Source: Lentisphaerota bacterium
GTDB lineage: Bacteria > Verrucomicrobiota > Lentisphaeria > Oligosphaerales > JABHEG01
DNA: 64,000 nucleotides
Reading direction: 5' to 3'
Assembly: GCA_018676675.1 (NCBI GenBank)
Contig: JABHEG010000065.1
Span: forward strand, 1-64,000
Under the pieces are notes generated by a model. The model saw nothing but the letters and a program-made list of their open reading frames with translations. It made no database searches and had not been told where the DNA came from. The stretch's first letter is position 1; every line of letters starts with the position of its first letter. Positions 16,156 through 23,901 of this stretch are shown one piece after another. Both the position numbers and the translations under genes were made by a program.

Positions 16156-17628
16156 ATGGAATCTGGCGGATTCATGGTTGTCCTCATGTACGTCATCTGG
16201 TTCCCGGTCGTCGTTGTCATCTTCCTGAGGTTCCCGCCTCGCAAAGCCGTACTTCTCTCGTTCCTCGCTGCCTGGCTTTTCCTGCCGGTGGCCAGGATCG
16301 ACGTGGGAGGGATGCCCGACATCACGAAAATGTCAGTGACCTGCCTGGGAATCCTGCTCGGAACAGCCCTCACGGATGTAAAGCGACTCGTGGCCCTGCG
16401 TCCTTCTCTAATGGACCTCCCGATGGCGCTCTACTGTTTCTCCCCCCTGGCATCCTCACTGAGCAATGGTCTGGGCCCATACGACGGCTTGTCGGGGTCG
16501 CTGAGTGAGATCTTTGTCTGGGGGCTTCCGTACTATGTAGGCCGGATTTACATCACCGATCTGAAAGCCGTGCGCCAGCTGGCTTTGGCCGTCTTTGCCG
16601 GCGGCCTCGTCTACGTCCCTTTCTGTCTCTTTGAAGTGCGATTCAGCCCGCAGTTGCACCGCCTCATCTACGGGTACCATCAACACAGTTTTGCTCAGAC
16701 CGTCCGCTACGGCGGCTACCGCCCAATGGTCTTCATGGAGCATGGGCTGATGGTCGGGATATGGATGGCCGCCGGTTCGGTAATCGGCGTGTGGCTGCTC
16801 GCAAGCGGCGTGCTGGCCCCCTTCCTGCGCCGGAACGTGCCGTTCTTCCCAGGGCACGACCGCCCGGATCCGCCGTGGCAGGGAACGCTCAACCACATCT
16901 GCTCTAATCTCCTGCCGTCGTTTCTCGTGGGAGTCATGTTGCTCACCACCGTCATGGTCAAATCCACCGGTGCCCTTCTCCTGATGATCGCCGCACTGAG
17001 CACGCTGTTCGCCGCAGCGAAGACAAGAATTGCCATTCCTCTGCTCTTCCTGCTGCTTGTCCCGCCGGCCTATATCGGGACGAGAACGTTCGGGGCCTGG
17101 GACGGGATGAATGTCGTCCGCGCAATCGCTCGGGTCCGCCCCGACCGGGCGCAATCCGTTGCTTTCCGCTTTGAGAACGAAACACTTCTGACCAAAAAAG
17201 CCCTCCAACGCCCTGCCTTCGGCTGGGGCGGCTGGGGGCGCTCAAGGATCAGGGATGCTGAAGGTCGAGACCTGGCTGTGACCGATGGCATGTGGATCAT
17301 CCTGCTGGGGACGCGTGGATTCTATGGGATGGGGCTGTTCTTCCTAGCCTTCCTGGCCCCAGTGTATTTCCTCTGGCGACGCTTCCCAATGCGGACGTGG
17401 TGCATGCCGGAGGTCGCCCCCTTTGCCGTCATGACCGTCCTGTTGGTCATCTACTGCATCGACAATCTACCCAACGGAATGGTCAACCCGATCTTTGCAC
17501 TCACACTGGGCGGTCTGACCGCTGTCGCAGCCACGGGGTACCCTACTGGCGACCCTCTCACGGATGCTGTAGAAGATGCTCCTCAGGGAGAGTCTGCGCC
17601 GGCAGCCACAAGAGTCCTGGCGTCGTGA
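16156..17628 (+). CDS. O-antigen ligase/polymerase-like membrane protein
   Basis: The 490-aa protein has about 11 hydrophobic segments and the features of the Wzy/WaaL group: a long loop after YRPMVFMEHGLMVGIWMAAG and the late motif RPAFGWGGWGRSRI. Such proteins polymerise or ligate repeat units in the periplasm. ATG 16156 (MESGGFMVVLMYVIWFP) is preceded by GGAG at a good distance; the longer frame from 16075 starts with an Arg-rich stretch that is unlikely to be translated. The gene lies between the acetyltransferase and the GT2 gene. The assignment to polymerase or ligase cannot be settled from sequence. Confidence 0.82.
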   Translation: MESGGFMVVLMYVIWFPVVVVIFLRFPPRKAVLLSFLAAWLFLPVARIDVGGMPDITKMSVTCLGILLGTALTDVKRLVALRPSLMDLPMALYCFSPLASSLSNGLGPYDGLSGSLSEIFVWGLPYYVGRIYITDLKAVRQLALAVFAGGLVYVPFCLFEVRFSPQLHRLIYGYHQHSFAQTVRYGGYRPMVFMEHGLMVGIWMAAGSVIGVWLLASGVLAPFLRRNVPFFPGHDRPDPPWQGTLNHICSNLLPSFLVGVMLLTTVMVKSTGALLLMIAALSTLFAAAKTRIAIPLLFLLLVPPAYIGTRTFGAWDGMNVVRAIARVRPDRAQSVAFRFENETLLTKKALQRPAFGWGGWGRSRIRDAEGRDLAVTDGMWIILLGTRGFYGMGLFFLAFLAPVYFLWRRFPMRTWCMPEVAPFAVMTVLLVIYCIDNLPNGMVNPIFALTLGGLTAVAATGYPTGDPLTDAVEDAPQGESAPAATRVLAS

Positions 17629-17701
17629 TCTGGACGAATGAGTGGTGCTCCCACCCCGCGTGAGACGCGCCCTCAGGAGACACTGAGAAAGGCCTGACAA
17701 A

Positions 17702-18955
17702 ATGCCCGTAACGCAGAGCCTAATGCTCGCTTTGGCCGTGGTGGTGACCATCCCGACGGCCTACATTTTGGTTCTCGTCCTGGCAGCGTTCCTGTTCCGT
17801 CGAAAGACGGACTCGGAAGCTCCTCCCCTCCGATTGACTGTTGTTGTGCCGGCCCACAACGAGGAACAACAGATCGCCGCCACAGTAAAAAGCCTGCTGG
17901 CGACCAGCTACTCTCCGGATAGTCGGGAGATCATCGTCATTGCCGACAACTGCGATGACCGCACAGCCGAGGAAGCACGACAGGCCGGGGCGACAGCGAT
18001 TGAGCGAACAGACCTCGAAGAACGTGGAAAGGGGCAGGCACTTAACTGGCTTTTTACCCAGCACAGCGACCTGTGGCAAGATTCGGACGGTGTTGTGATC
18101 GTGGACGCTGATACCCTCGTCTGCAAGGCGTTCCTGAGTGAACTCTCCGCGAGCCTCTCGCATCCAGATGTCTCGGCCGTCCAGGGATTCTACGGGGTCG
18201 CCAACCCCAGGGACAGCTGGCGGACGGCTCTCAGCGCAGCCGCGCTCGCCGTTTTTCACCACATCCGGCCGGCCGGCCGGAATGTGATCGGAGGGACGGC
18301 CGGATTCAAAGGCAATGGTCTGGCCCTGCGAACACAACTGATAGTACAGTACGGATGGCCCGCATTCTCGATTGTTGAAGACATCGAGTTCTCCCTTCTC
18401 CTTCTCCTCGACGACATCCTCGTCCACTACAATCCGGCAGCGGTGGTCTACGGCGAGATGGCGACAACCGGGAGCCAGGCAAGCTCTCAGCGCATGCGCT
18501 GGGAAGGCGGCAGACTGGCACTGCTCAAGCAATACCTACCCCCGCTGGCAGAACGCTTCCTCGAGACCGGGAAACTCGCCTGTCTCGACGGCATTTTCGA
18601 GCTCATGGTGCCGCCACTGTCTCTGCTCGTGGGAGCACAACTGGCCGTGGGACTGGCCGCGGCATTGCTGTGCCCCTGGGGAACAGCATGGCTTCTGGGC
18701 TGTCTCGCAACGATGGCCGCGTACGTCAGCGCAGGCCTGCTGCTCCACCGCGAGCCCCCAATCGTGTGGCTCTCTCTACTGGCTGCTCCGATCTTCATCG
18801 CCTGGAAGATCCCACTCTATGCGATCATGGCGCTGCAGGGACCGGCCAAGCACTGGCACCGCACACAACGCAAGGCTGAAATGCCTGAACACCTCGACCG
18901 ATCCGAACCAGGGAACACCGATGGCAACGACAGCGACCGCAACACCTCGATGTGA
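17702..18955 (+). CDS. Membrane GT2-family glycosyltransferase
   Basis: The 417-aa processive-type GT2 has one N-terminal membrane helix, a catalytic domain and about three C-terminal helices. All signature motifs are present: LTVVVPAHNEEQQIAATVKS, VIVDADTLV (metal-binding DxD), SIVEDIEFSLLLLL (general base ED) and SQRMRWEGGR (QxxRW). It should add a sugar, or extend a chain, at the cytoplasmic membrane face. Its 3' end overlaps the proposed start of the WecG-STAS gene by 35 bp. The hydrophilic last 30 residues are Asp/Asn-rich. Confidence 0.9.
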   Translation: MPVTQSLMLALAVVVTIPTAYILVLVLAAFLFRRKTDSEAPPLRLTVVVPAHNEEQQIAATVKSLLATSYSPDSREIIVIADNCDDRTAEEARQAGATAIERTDLEERGKGQALNWLFTQHSDLWQDSDGVVIVDADTLVCKAFLSELSASLSHPDVSAVQGFYGVANPRDSWRTALSAAALAVFHHIRPAGRNVIGGTAGFKGNGLALRTQLIVQYGWPAFSIVEDIEFSLLLLLDDILVHYNPAAVVYGEMATTGSQASSQRMRWEGGRLALLKQYLPPLAERFLETGKLACLDGIFELMVPPLSLLVGAQLAVGLAAALLCPWGTAWLLGCLATMAAYVSAGLLLHREPPIVWLSLLAAPIFIAWKIPLYAIMALQGPAKHWHRTQRKAEMPEHLDRSEPGNTDGNDSDRNTSM

Positions 18956-20462
18956 GGAGGCCATGGAAGCAACCAAGAGCCTGGTGCTCGGGATTCCGCT
19001 CGACAATCTCGACATGAACGAGACCCTTGACCGCCTCTTTGAGCTGGCGGATTCCTGGGCCGGCTCGGAACAGCCCGCTCACCTCATCGCGACGATCAAT
19101 GTCGATTTTCTGGTCAACTGCCTCCCTTTTGGCCGGGGCCCTTTCAAACACCCCGAATTGGTGAGCATTCTCCGCAAAGCCACCATGTGCACGGCCGATG
19201 GTATGCCACTGGTGTGGGCCAGCAGGCTCTTGGGGTGTCCCTACAAAGAGCGAGTCACCGGAGCCGACATGGTTCCCGCCATTGCCGAACGCGCTGCCAG
19301 GACTGGACATAGCCTCTATCTCCTCGGAGGAGCACTGGATGTGGCCCAGGAAGCGGCCGATGTCCTGTGTGAGAGACACCCGGGGCTGACCATTGCCGGG
19401 GTCGACTCACCGTTCGTCCACACCGGAGGCGAGAAGTTGGTGGATGCTCCCGAAACTGACGGACCGATCTGTGAGCGCATCAATGCTTCCGGAGCACACT
19501 TCCTGATGATCGGCTTCGGCAACCCTAAGCAGGAAATCTGGTTCCAGCGCAACCAGCACCGCCTCCGCGTCCCCCTGTCTTTCGGGATCGGGGGAACGTT
19601 CAACTTCATAACAGGGCGTACCCCCCGAGCCCCCCAGTGGATGCAAACTGCCGGGGTCGAATGGCTCTATCGGCTGGCGGCCGAACCGCGACGCCTGTGG
19701 AAGCGCTACTTCATCGGGTTGACCAAATTCGGCAGCGCCGTTCTGCCCGGAATCGTGCGCTACCAGATGCTCCGACTGCGGGCGCCCGCCGCTGCGCCCC
19801 CCCTGGATGACGCCCTCTACATTGCCGGGGAACGCGTCCTGCGGGAACTCCGTCTCCCGGCTGTCCTTGCCCCGACAGATGTACCCGCGTTACACGCGCC
19901 CTTCCACAGCGACCCGCGACCCGACGCGGTTGTTCTGGACTGCGCCCAACTCCAGCTCCTGAGCGCATCCTGCCAAGGGATTCTGTATGACCTGCTGCGC
20001 CTCTCGGAGCAGGAGCAGGTCCCAGTCTATCTTGTAGGCTTGCGCAAGGCCCTGGTCGCTCTGCTCCACTCCTGCCGAATCCATGATGCCTTCGAGGATC
20101 GCCTGTGCCGAAGCCACACAAACGTCATGTCCCGCCTGGCTGACTGTTGGAAGGTCAGGCCTTGCCTCTTCTCAGTGGAGACGTCGGACGAGGAACTCAC
20201 GTTGCGGGTGTGGGGTGAGCTGAATGCCGCGGCTCTCAACCACGTTGACGCCGAAGCCGCGGTCGCCGCGTTGGCCGAAAAACCGTGCTCGGTTGATCTG
20301 CGAGCGTGCACGTCGGTGGACAATGCAGGGGTCGCTCTCCTGCTCAAGCTCCGCCGTAGACAAGCCCAGCACGACAAACCACTTGCCATTCGGAATGCGA
20401 GGAGTGATGTCCTGAGGGTCCTCAGGACGTCGGATGCGGAAGAACAGTTCGCGATTCAGTAA
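18921..20462 (+). CDS. WecG/TagA/CpsF glycosyltransferase fused to two STAS-like domains
   Basis: Residues about 15-260 are a complete WecG/TagA enzyme (GT26), which adds the second sugar to undecaprenyl-PP-sugar: GIPLDNLDMNETLDRLFELA, MCTADGMPLVWASRLLG with the catalytic Asp, ERVTGADMVP and MIGFGNPKQEIWFQ. After a basic linker come two modules resembling STAS/anti-anti-sigma domains, about 300-395 (DAVVLDCAQLQLLSASCQGI, VPVYLVGLRKALVALLHSC) and 405-510 (SVDLRACTSVDNAGVALLLK, KPLAIRNARSDVLRVLRTS). The second keeps a Ser-Val-Asp-Asn-Ala-Gly loop where STAS proteins carry the phosphorylatable Ser. Start 18921 has AGGGA at 6 nt; the ATG at 18963 has GAGGAGG only 2 nt away. Confidence 0.85.
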   Translation: MATTATATPRCEEAMEATKSLVLGIPLDNLDMNETLDRLFELADSWAGSEQPAHLIATINVDFLVNCLPFGRGPFKHPELVSILRKATMCTADGMPLVWASRLLGCPYKERVTGADMVPAIAERAARTGHSLYLLGGALDVAQEAADVLCERHPGLTIAGVDSPFVHTGGEKLVDAPETDGPICERINASGAHFLMIGFGNPKQEIWFQRNQHRLRVPLSFGIGGTFNFITGRTPRAPQWMQTAGVEWLYRLAAEPRRLWKRYFIGLTKFGSAVLPGIVRYQMLRLRAPAAAPPLDDALYIAGERVLRELRLPAVLAPTDVPALHAPFHSDPRPDAVVLDCAQLQLLSASCQGILYDLLRLSEQEQVPVYLVGLRKALVALLHSCRIHDAFEDRLCRSHTNVMSRLADCWKVRPCLFSVETSDEELTLRVWGELNAAALNHVDAEAAVAALAEKPCSVDLRACTSVDNAGVALLLKLRRRQAQHDKPLAIRNARSDVLRVLRTSDAEEQFAIQ

Positions 20463-21223
20463 GCACCACGGCCCGACAGTACGGCGGGGATCGTCTTCAG
20501 CAGGAGACAGAGGTCGAGCCAGAGGCTTTGGCTCTCAATATACTTGACGTCGAGTTTGGCCTGTTCCGGGAAAGGGATGTCCGAACGGCCACTGACTTGC
20601 CAGATACAGGTCAGCCCAGGGGTGGCGTCAAGTCGGCGACGCTGAACAAGCGTGTACTGCGCCACCTCTTTCGGGATCGGCGGCCGAGGCCCGACCAGCG
20701 TCATCTGCCCGACAAGCACACACCACAGTTGGGGAAGCTCATCAAGGCTGAACCGGCGCATGAAGCGCCCAATCCACGTCACCCGCGGATCGCGCTTCAT
20801 CTTGAACGTAACCCCATCCGCACCGTGCTCGTTTTGGGCCTGCAAGGCCTCCTTGATCTCAGCCGCGTTCAGTACCATTGAGCGGAACTTCGGGAAGGGA
20901 AACTCACGCCCCCACTTGCCCACCCGCGTGCTCATGTAGAACACGTCTCCACCATCCGTCAGCTTGATCAGCGCGGCGATGATCAGAAAAACGGGACTCA
21001 ACAGGAGCAGCAACGGAATGACCACGACCAAATCAAGCAGGCGCTTGATCACATAAACGCTGCCGACAACGATGATCCACGAGTACTTCTTGCGCAGGTA
21101 TGTCAGCCGACGAGACGCCCCGGCGGTTTTGCCGTACCGGGCGTAAAGCTCGTCGAGCAACTCCATTCGCTCAGGCAAAGAAATGGCTTCTTTCGGTTCC
21201 GCCATATGCAGCTGCAGGTCCAT
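20456..21223 (-). CDS. Phosphoglycosyl transferase (bacterial sugar transferase, PF02397)
   Basis: The 255-aa monotopic enzyme links the first sugar phosphate to undecaprenyl phosphate and so starts repeat-unit synthesis. It has a hydrophobic re-entrant helix (IKRLLDLVVVIPLLLLLSPV), the KFRSM motif, the catalytic Asp-Glu in RFSLDELPQLWCVL, GQMTLVGPRPP and the late motif PGLTCIWQVSGRSDI. It lacks the multi-helix N-terminal part of WbaP/WcaJ and has a short charged N-terminus instead. It is convergent with the WecG-STAS gene (7-bp overlap) and divergent from the pseudo-enzyme fusion at 21441. Confidence 0.95.
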   Translation of the reverse strand: MDLQLHMAEPKEAISLPERMELLDELYARYGKTAGASRRLTYLRKKYSWIIVVGSVYVIKRLLDLVVVIPLLLLLSPVFLIIAALIKLTDGGDVFYMSTRVGKWGREFPFPKFRSMVLNAAEIKEALQAQNEHGADGVTFKMKRDPRVTWIGRFMRRFSLDELPQLWCVLVGQMTLVGPRPPIPKEVAQYTLVQRRRLDATPGLTCIWQVSGRSDIPFPEQAKLDVKYIESQSLWLDLCLLLKTIPAVLSGRGAY

Positions 21224-21440
21224 TCAGTTCTTTTGGGTGACGGGCACCCGTCTCCAGCCGCCCGTCGCCATTGCCGCCGACCAATTGCCGGACTATGTTC
21301 CGGTCGCGGGTCACATGCAGGTCTAGTATGGCCTCGCTCACCTTCTTGTCAACGTAAAAACGGGCTCGACTGCCGTCAAGCACATGACTCACCGATCCGG
21401 GAGTTCTGAAGCGGCCGGGCCAGGGCACCCACTGGGCCGC

Positions 21441-22934
21441 ATGAAAGCAATTGTAACAGCCACTTCAGCCCCGTCCTCCCACGAGCAGAGCCCGCCCAGA
21501 TGGCCGCCACCTCTGTTGACGGTTCTGGACCGACCGTTCCTGCAACACGTCGTGGAGTACCTTGCGGCCCAGGGCATCACCGACATCGAGTTCATCCTGT
21601 GCGAGGAAGCCCAGCGCCTGCGCCAGTTCCTGGAGAACGGCACACGCTGGGGGTGTTCGTTCGGCTTTCACCTCGCGCGTGACCCCGAACAGCCATACGC
21701 CCGGTGTCGCTCGCTCTCCTGGGCCGATCCGAGTGAATTGATCCTGCTTGCCGATGCCGGGTGCCTTCCGTGCAGCGACCTCCGGAGCCTGAAGCCAAGC
21801 GGTCCGCACGTTGTCCCGATCTCTGCTCCGCCTTCGGGAGACGCCTGGACGGGGTGGGCCTGGTTGCCTGCTCACGCCTTCGCTGCCCTGCCCTGCGAGG
21901 CCTCGCGGAAAGAGTTCGGCGAGGCCTTGGCCGTGATGGCCTCTTCAGAAACAGACACCTCCACGGCAACCTGCGAGACGCTGCTCAGCACAGAGACTCC
22001 GGCCCACTATCTGGGAACCGTCAGAGACATTCTGGACGGACAGATGGGAACACTGATGCACGGTGGGTTCGAAGCCGACGCGGGAATCTGGCTCTCCCGC
22101 AATGTCAGCCTGCATCCGACGGTGGCCCTCAGGCCCCCCGTCTACATCGCCGCCAACTGCCGCATCGGTCCAGGGGTGCGCTTGGGGCCCCACGCTGTCG
22201 TCGGCGAAGGATGTGTCATCGAGAGAAAGTCCAGCGTGATCAACTCGACCGTACTTCCCAAGAGCTTTGTCGGCGAGGGTCTTGAGTTGCACCACTGCGT
22301 CGTCGACCGCAACCGCCTCATCAGTGCCAGTGCGGGAGTTGCCGTTCCGGTCGAGGATTTCCTTCTGGGAAGCTTGGCGGACAGAGATCTCCGGCACGCC
22401 GTCAACACCGCTGTCTCCAGGCTCACGGGATGCGTTGCAGCCCTCCTCGCACTACCGTTTGTGCTGGTCGCCGCCGTGATCCTGAAACCCATGCGGCGAG
22501 GCCCGTTGCTCTTCCGCCGGACGGCCCTCAAACTTCCCGCTCCCCCGGATCCCATGCACTGGAAGACGTTCACACAGTACAGCTTCATCCCGTTTGCCGA
22601 TGACAGCGCTGCCCCCGAAGCCCAATCGGGAGGCGGCATCCTTGGGACGCTCCTCTATCTACTGCCCGGAGTCTTCAGCATCGCCGCTGGACACCTCCAT
22701 TTCGTCGGCGTCCCTCCCCGGGATCCCGAAGCAGTAGAGAAGCTCCCTGGCGACTGGCGCGACCTGTACCTCCACGCCAAAGCAGGCCTCGTCACCGAGA
22801 CGGGCGTACTTTACGGTCAGACCCCAGATGACGATGAGCGGTACTCCGCCGAGGTCATGTACGCCGCGACAGCGGGTTTCAGACATGACCTCCGACTCAT
22901 GCTCGCCTACTGCATCTCCTGCCTGACCCGCTGA
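21441..22934 (+). CDS. Degenerate nucleotidyltransferase, beta-helix and sugar-transferase fusion
   Basis: Three modules in 497 aa. Residues 1-190 resemble a sugar-nucleotidyltransferase (MKAIVTATS, LLTVLDRPFLQHVVEYLAAQ), but the Gly-rich GGxGTRLxPLT loop is missing. Residues about 215-300 form hexapeptide beta-helix turns (RIGPGVRLGPHAVVGEGCVI). Residues about 320-497 resemble a phosphoglycosyl transferase with a membrane helix (VAALLALPFVLVAAVILKPM) and GHLHFVGVPPRDPE in place of GxMxLVGPRP; the Asp-Glu dyad is replaced by a Leu-rich stretch. Both enzymatic modules therefore look inactive. Start 21441 matches family N-termini (MKAIV); an ATG at 21384 is in frame. Confidence 0.8.
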   Translation: MKAIVTATSAPSSHEQSPPRWPPPLLTVLDRPFLQHVVEYLAAQGITDIEFILCEEAQRLRQFLENGTRWGCSFGFHLARDPEQPYARCRSLSWADPSELILLADAGCLPCSDLRSLKPSGPHVVPISAPPSGDAWTGWAWLPAHAFAALPCEASRKEFGEALAVMASSETDTSTATCETLLSTETPAHYLGTVRDILDGQMGTLMHGGFEADAGIWLSRNVSLHPTVALRPPVYIAANCRIGPGVRLGPHAVVGEGCVIERKSSVINSTVLPKSFVGEGLELHHCVVDRNRLISASAGVAVPVEDFLLGSLADRDLRHAVNTAVSRLTGCVAALLALPFVLVAAVILKPMRRGPLLFRRTALKLPAPPDPMHWKTFTQYSFIPFADDSAAPEAQSGGGILGTLLYLLPGVFSIAAGHLHFVGVPPRDPEAVEKLPGDWRDLYLHAKAGLVTETGVLYGQTPDDDERYSAEVMYAATAGFRHDLRLMLAYCISCLTR

Positions 22935-22978
22935 GGCACGCCGCAAAGGCGGGGGGATAGGCGAGTCTTGCCACTCCG

Positions 22979-23515
22979 CTATTCGGTCACGACGCCAAAG
23001 CGGTAGCCGCCTCGCTCAACCAGGAAGTCGTACCCACGCGAATGATCGATCGAGCAAAGCTGCCTGGACGGTACTTCGCTGACCCAAATGGCCACCACTT
23101 CCCCCACGAATATCGTGTGATCTCCGGTCGTCACCTGTTCCACCACTCGACACTCCAGATTGGCAATGCACTCCGCCACGAGTGGTGCTTGGACCTCTGT
23201 CGCCGGCAGAGCCGTGAGCTCGGCCTCGGCAAACTTGTCGATATCTCGCCCACTGCTCGTCCCACACAACATCGTTTTCTCAGCCAGGTCAGCTCCCGGC
23301 CACGCCAAGACAAACTCCCCGCTGCCGGAGATAAGGCCATGGGAAAAGCGGCCCGGGGCGACGCTGATCGCCATCATCGGTGGGGAGATGGATGTGTTCA
23401 TCTTCCATCCAAGCGGACATATGCTCCGCTTCCCGTCATAGGCACTCACTGCCCAAACAACCCGCTCCGGGCGCGCACAATGCTCCCGGAACTCAGACCA
23501 GGTACCCGAACGCAT
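22979..23515 (-). CDS. Flavin reductase-like, FMN-binding split-barrel protein
   Basis: The 178-aa product fits the flavin reductase-like family (PF01613): NTSISPPMMAISVAPGRFSH as the FMN-binding strand, SGEFVLAWPGADLAEKTMLC, a typical CGTSSGRDIDKFAEAEL and ECIANLECRVVEQVTTGDHT followed by IFVGEVVAIWV. These proteins reduce FMN with NAD(P)H or use FMN for other reductions. Start 23515 is chosen because GGAG lies 8 nt upstream; the frame reaches 23695 without family support. It is convergent with the exopolysaccharide locus and has no clear functional partner nearby. Confidence 0.85.
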   Translation of the reverse strand: MRSGTWSEFREHCARPERVVWAVSAYDGKRSICPLGWKMNTSISPPMMAISVAPGRFSHGLISGSGEFVLAWPGADLAEKTMLCGTSSGRDIDKFAEAELTALPATEVQAPLVAECIANLECRVVEQVTTGDHTIFVGEVVAIWVSEVPSRQLCSIDHSRGYDFLVERGGYRFGVVTE

Positions 23516-23901
23516 CGCATTTTCTCCATAAAGTTCCGGGCAACCAACCCAGAGGGCACATGATTCTCCACTCGTTTCCCTTGCGGGGAACGACATCTCC
23601 ACGCCAGTTTCCTCACAAAAAACAACGCGACCGCAAAGCAGAAAGACAGCCCAAACACGGCTACTTGGCCGCCCAAATGGCCCATCCTCGGTCAAACAAC
23701 GCTCGTCGTGATCAACAAACGCCGAGGGGAGACGTTATATTGACTGTAGCATGCGAACGGTGTCACGCACGTAAAGACACGATCTGCGCACAACAATGCG
23801 CTGCGATAGCCGGCCGCGAATTCCTCTGGCTGGATGAGCGTTTCGCGGCCAGTTCCTTTGTAGGAATGCGGCCCCCCTCAGCAAGGTGGTGATTTTCCCT
23901 A
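23516..23901. other. Divergent intergenic region, with a 9-bp inverted repeat
   Basis: 386 bp without a convincing gene between the flavin reductase (minus) and the secreted hydrolase (plus). A perfect 9-bp inverted repeat, GGCCGCGAA at 23812-23820 and TTCGCGGCC at 23842-23850, lies about 50 bp before the hydrolase ATG and could form a leader hairpin or bind a regulator. TATATT with TTGACT next to it (around 23734-23744) is promoter-like but has wrong spacing. Confidence 0.5.

Noticed and set aside
18266..18283. CCGGCCGGCCGG palindrome as a regulatory site
   Set aside because: It lies in the middle of the GT2 coding sequence and encodes an ordinary His-Ile-Arg-Pro-Ala-Gly-Arg stretch; no sign of function at DNA level.
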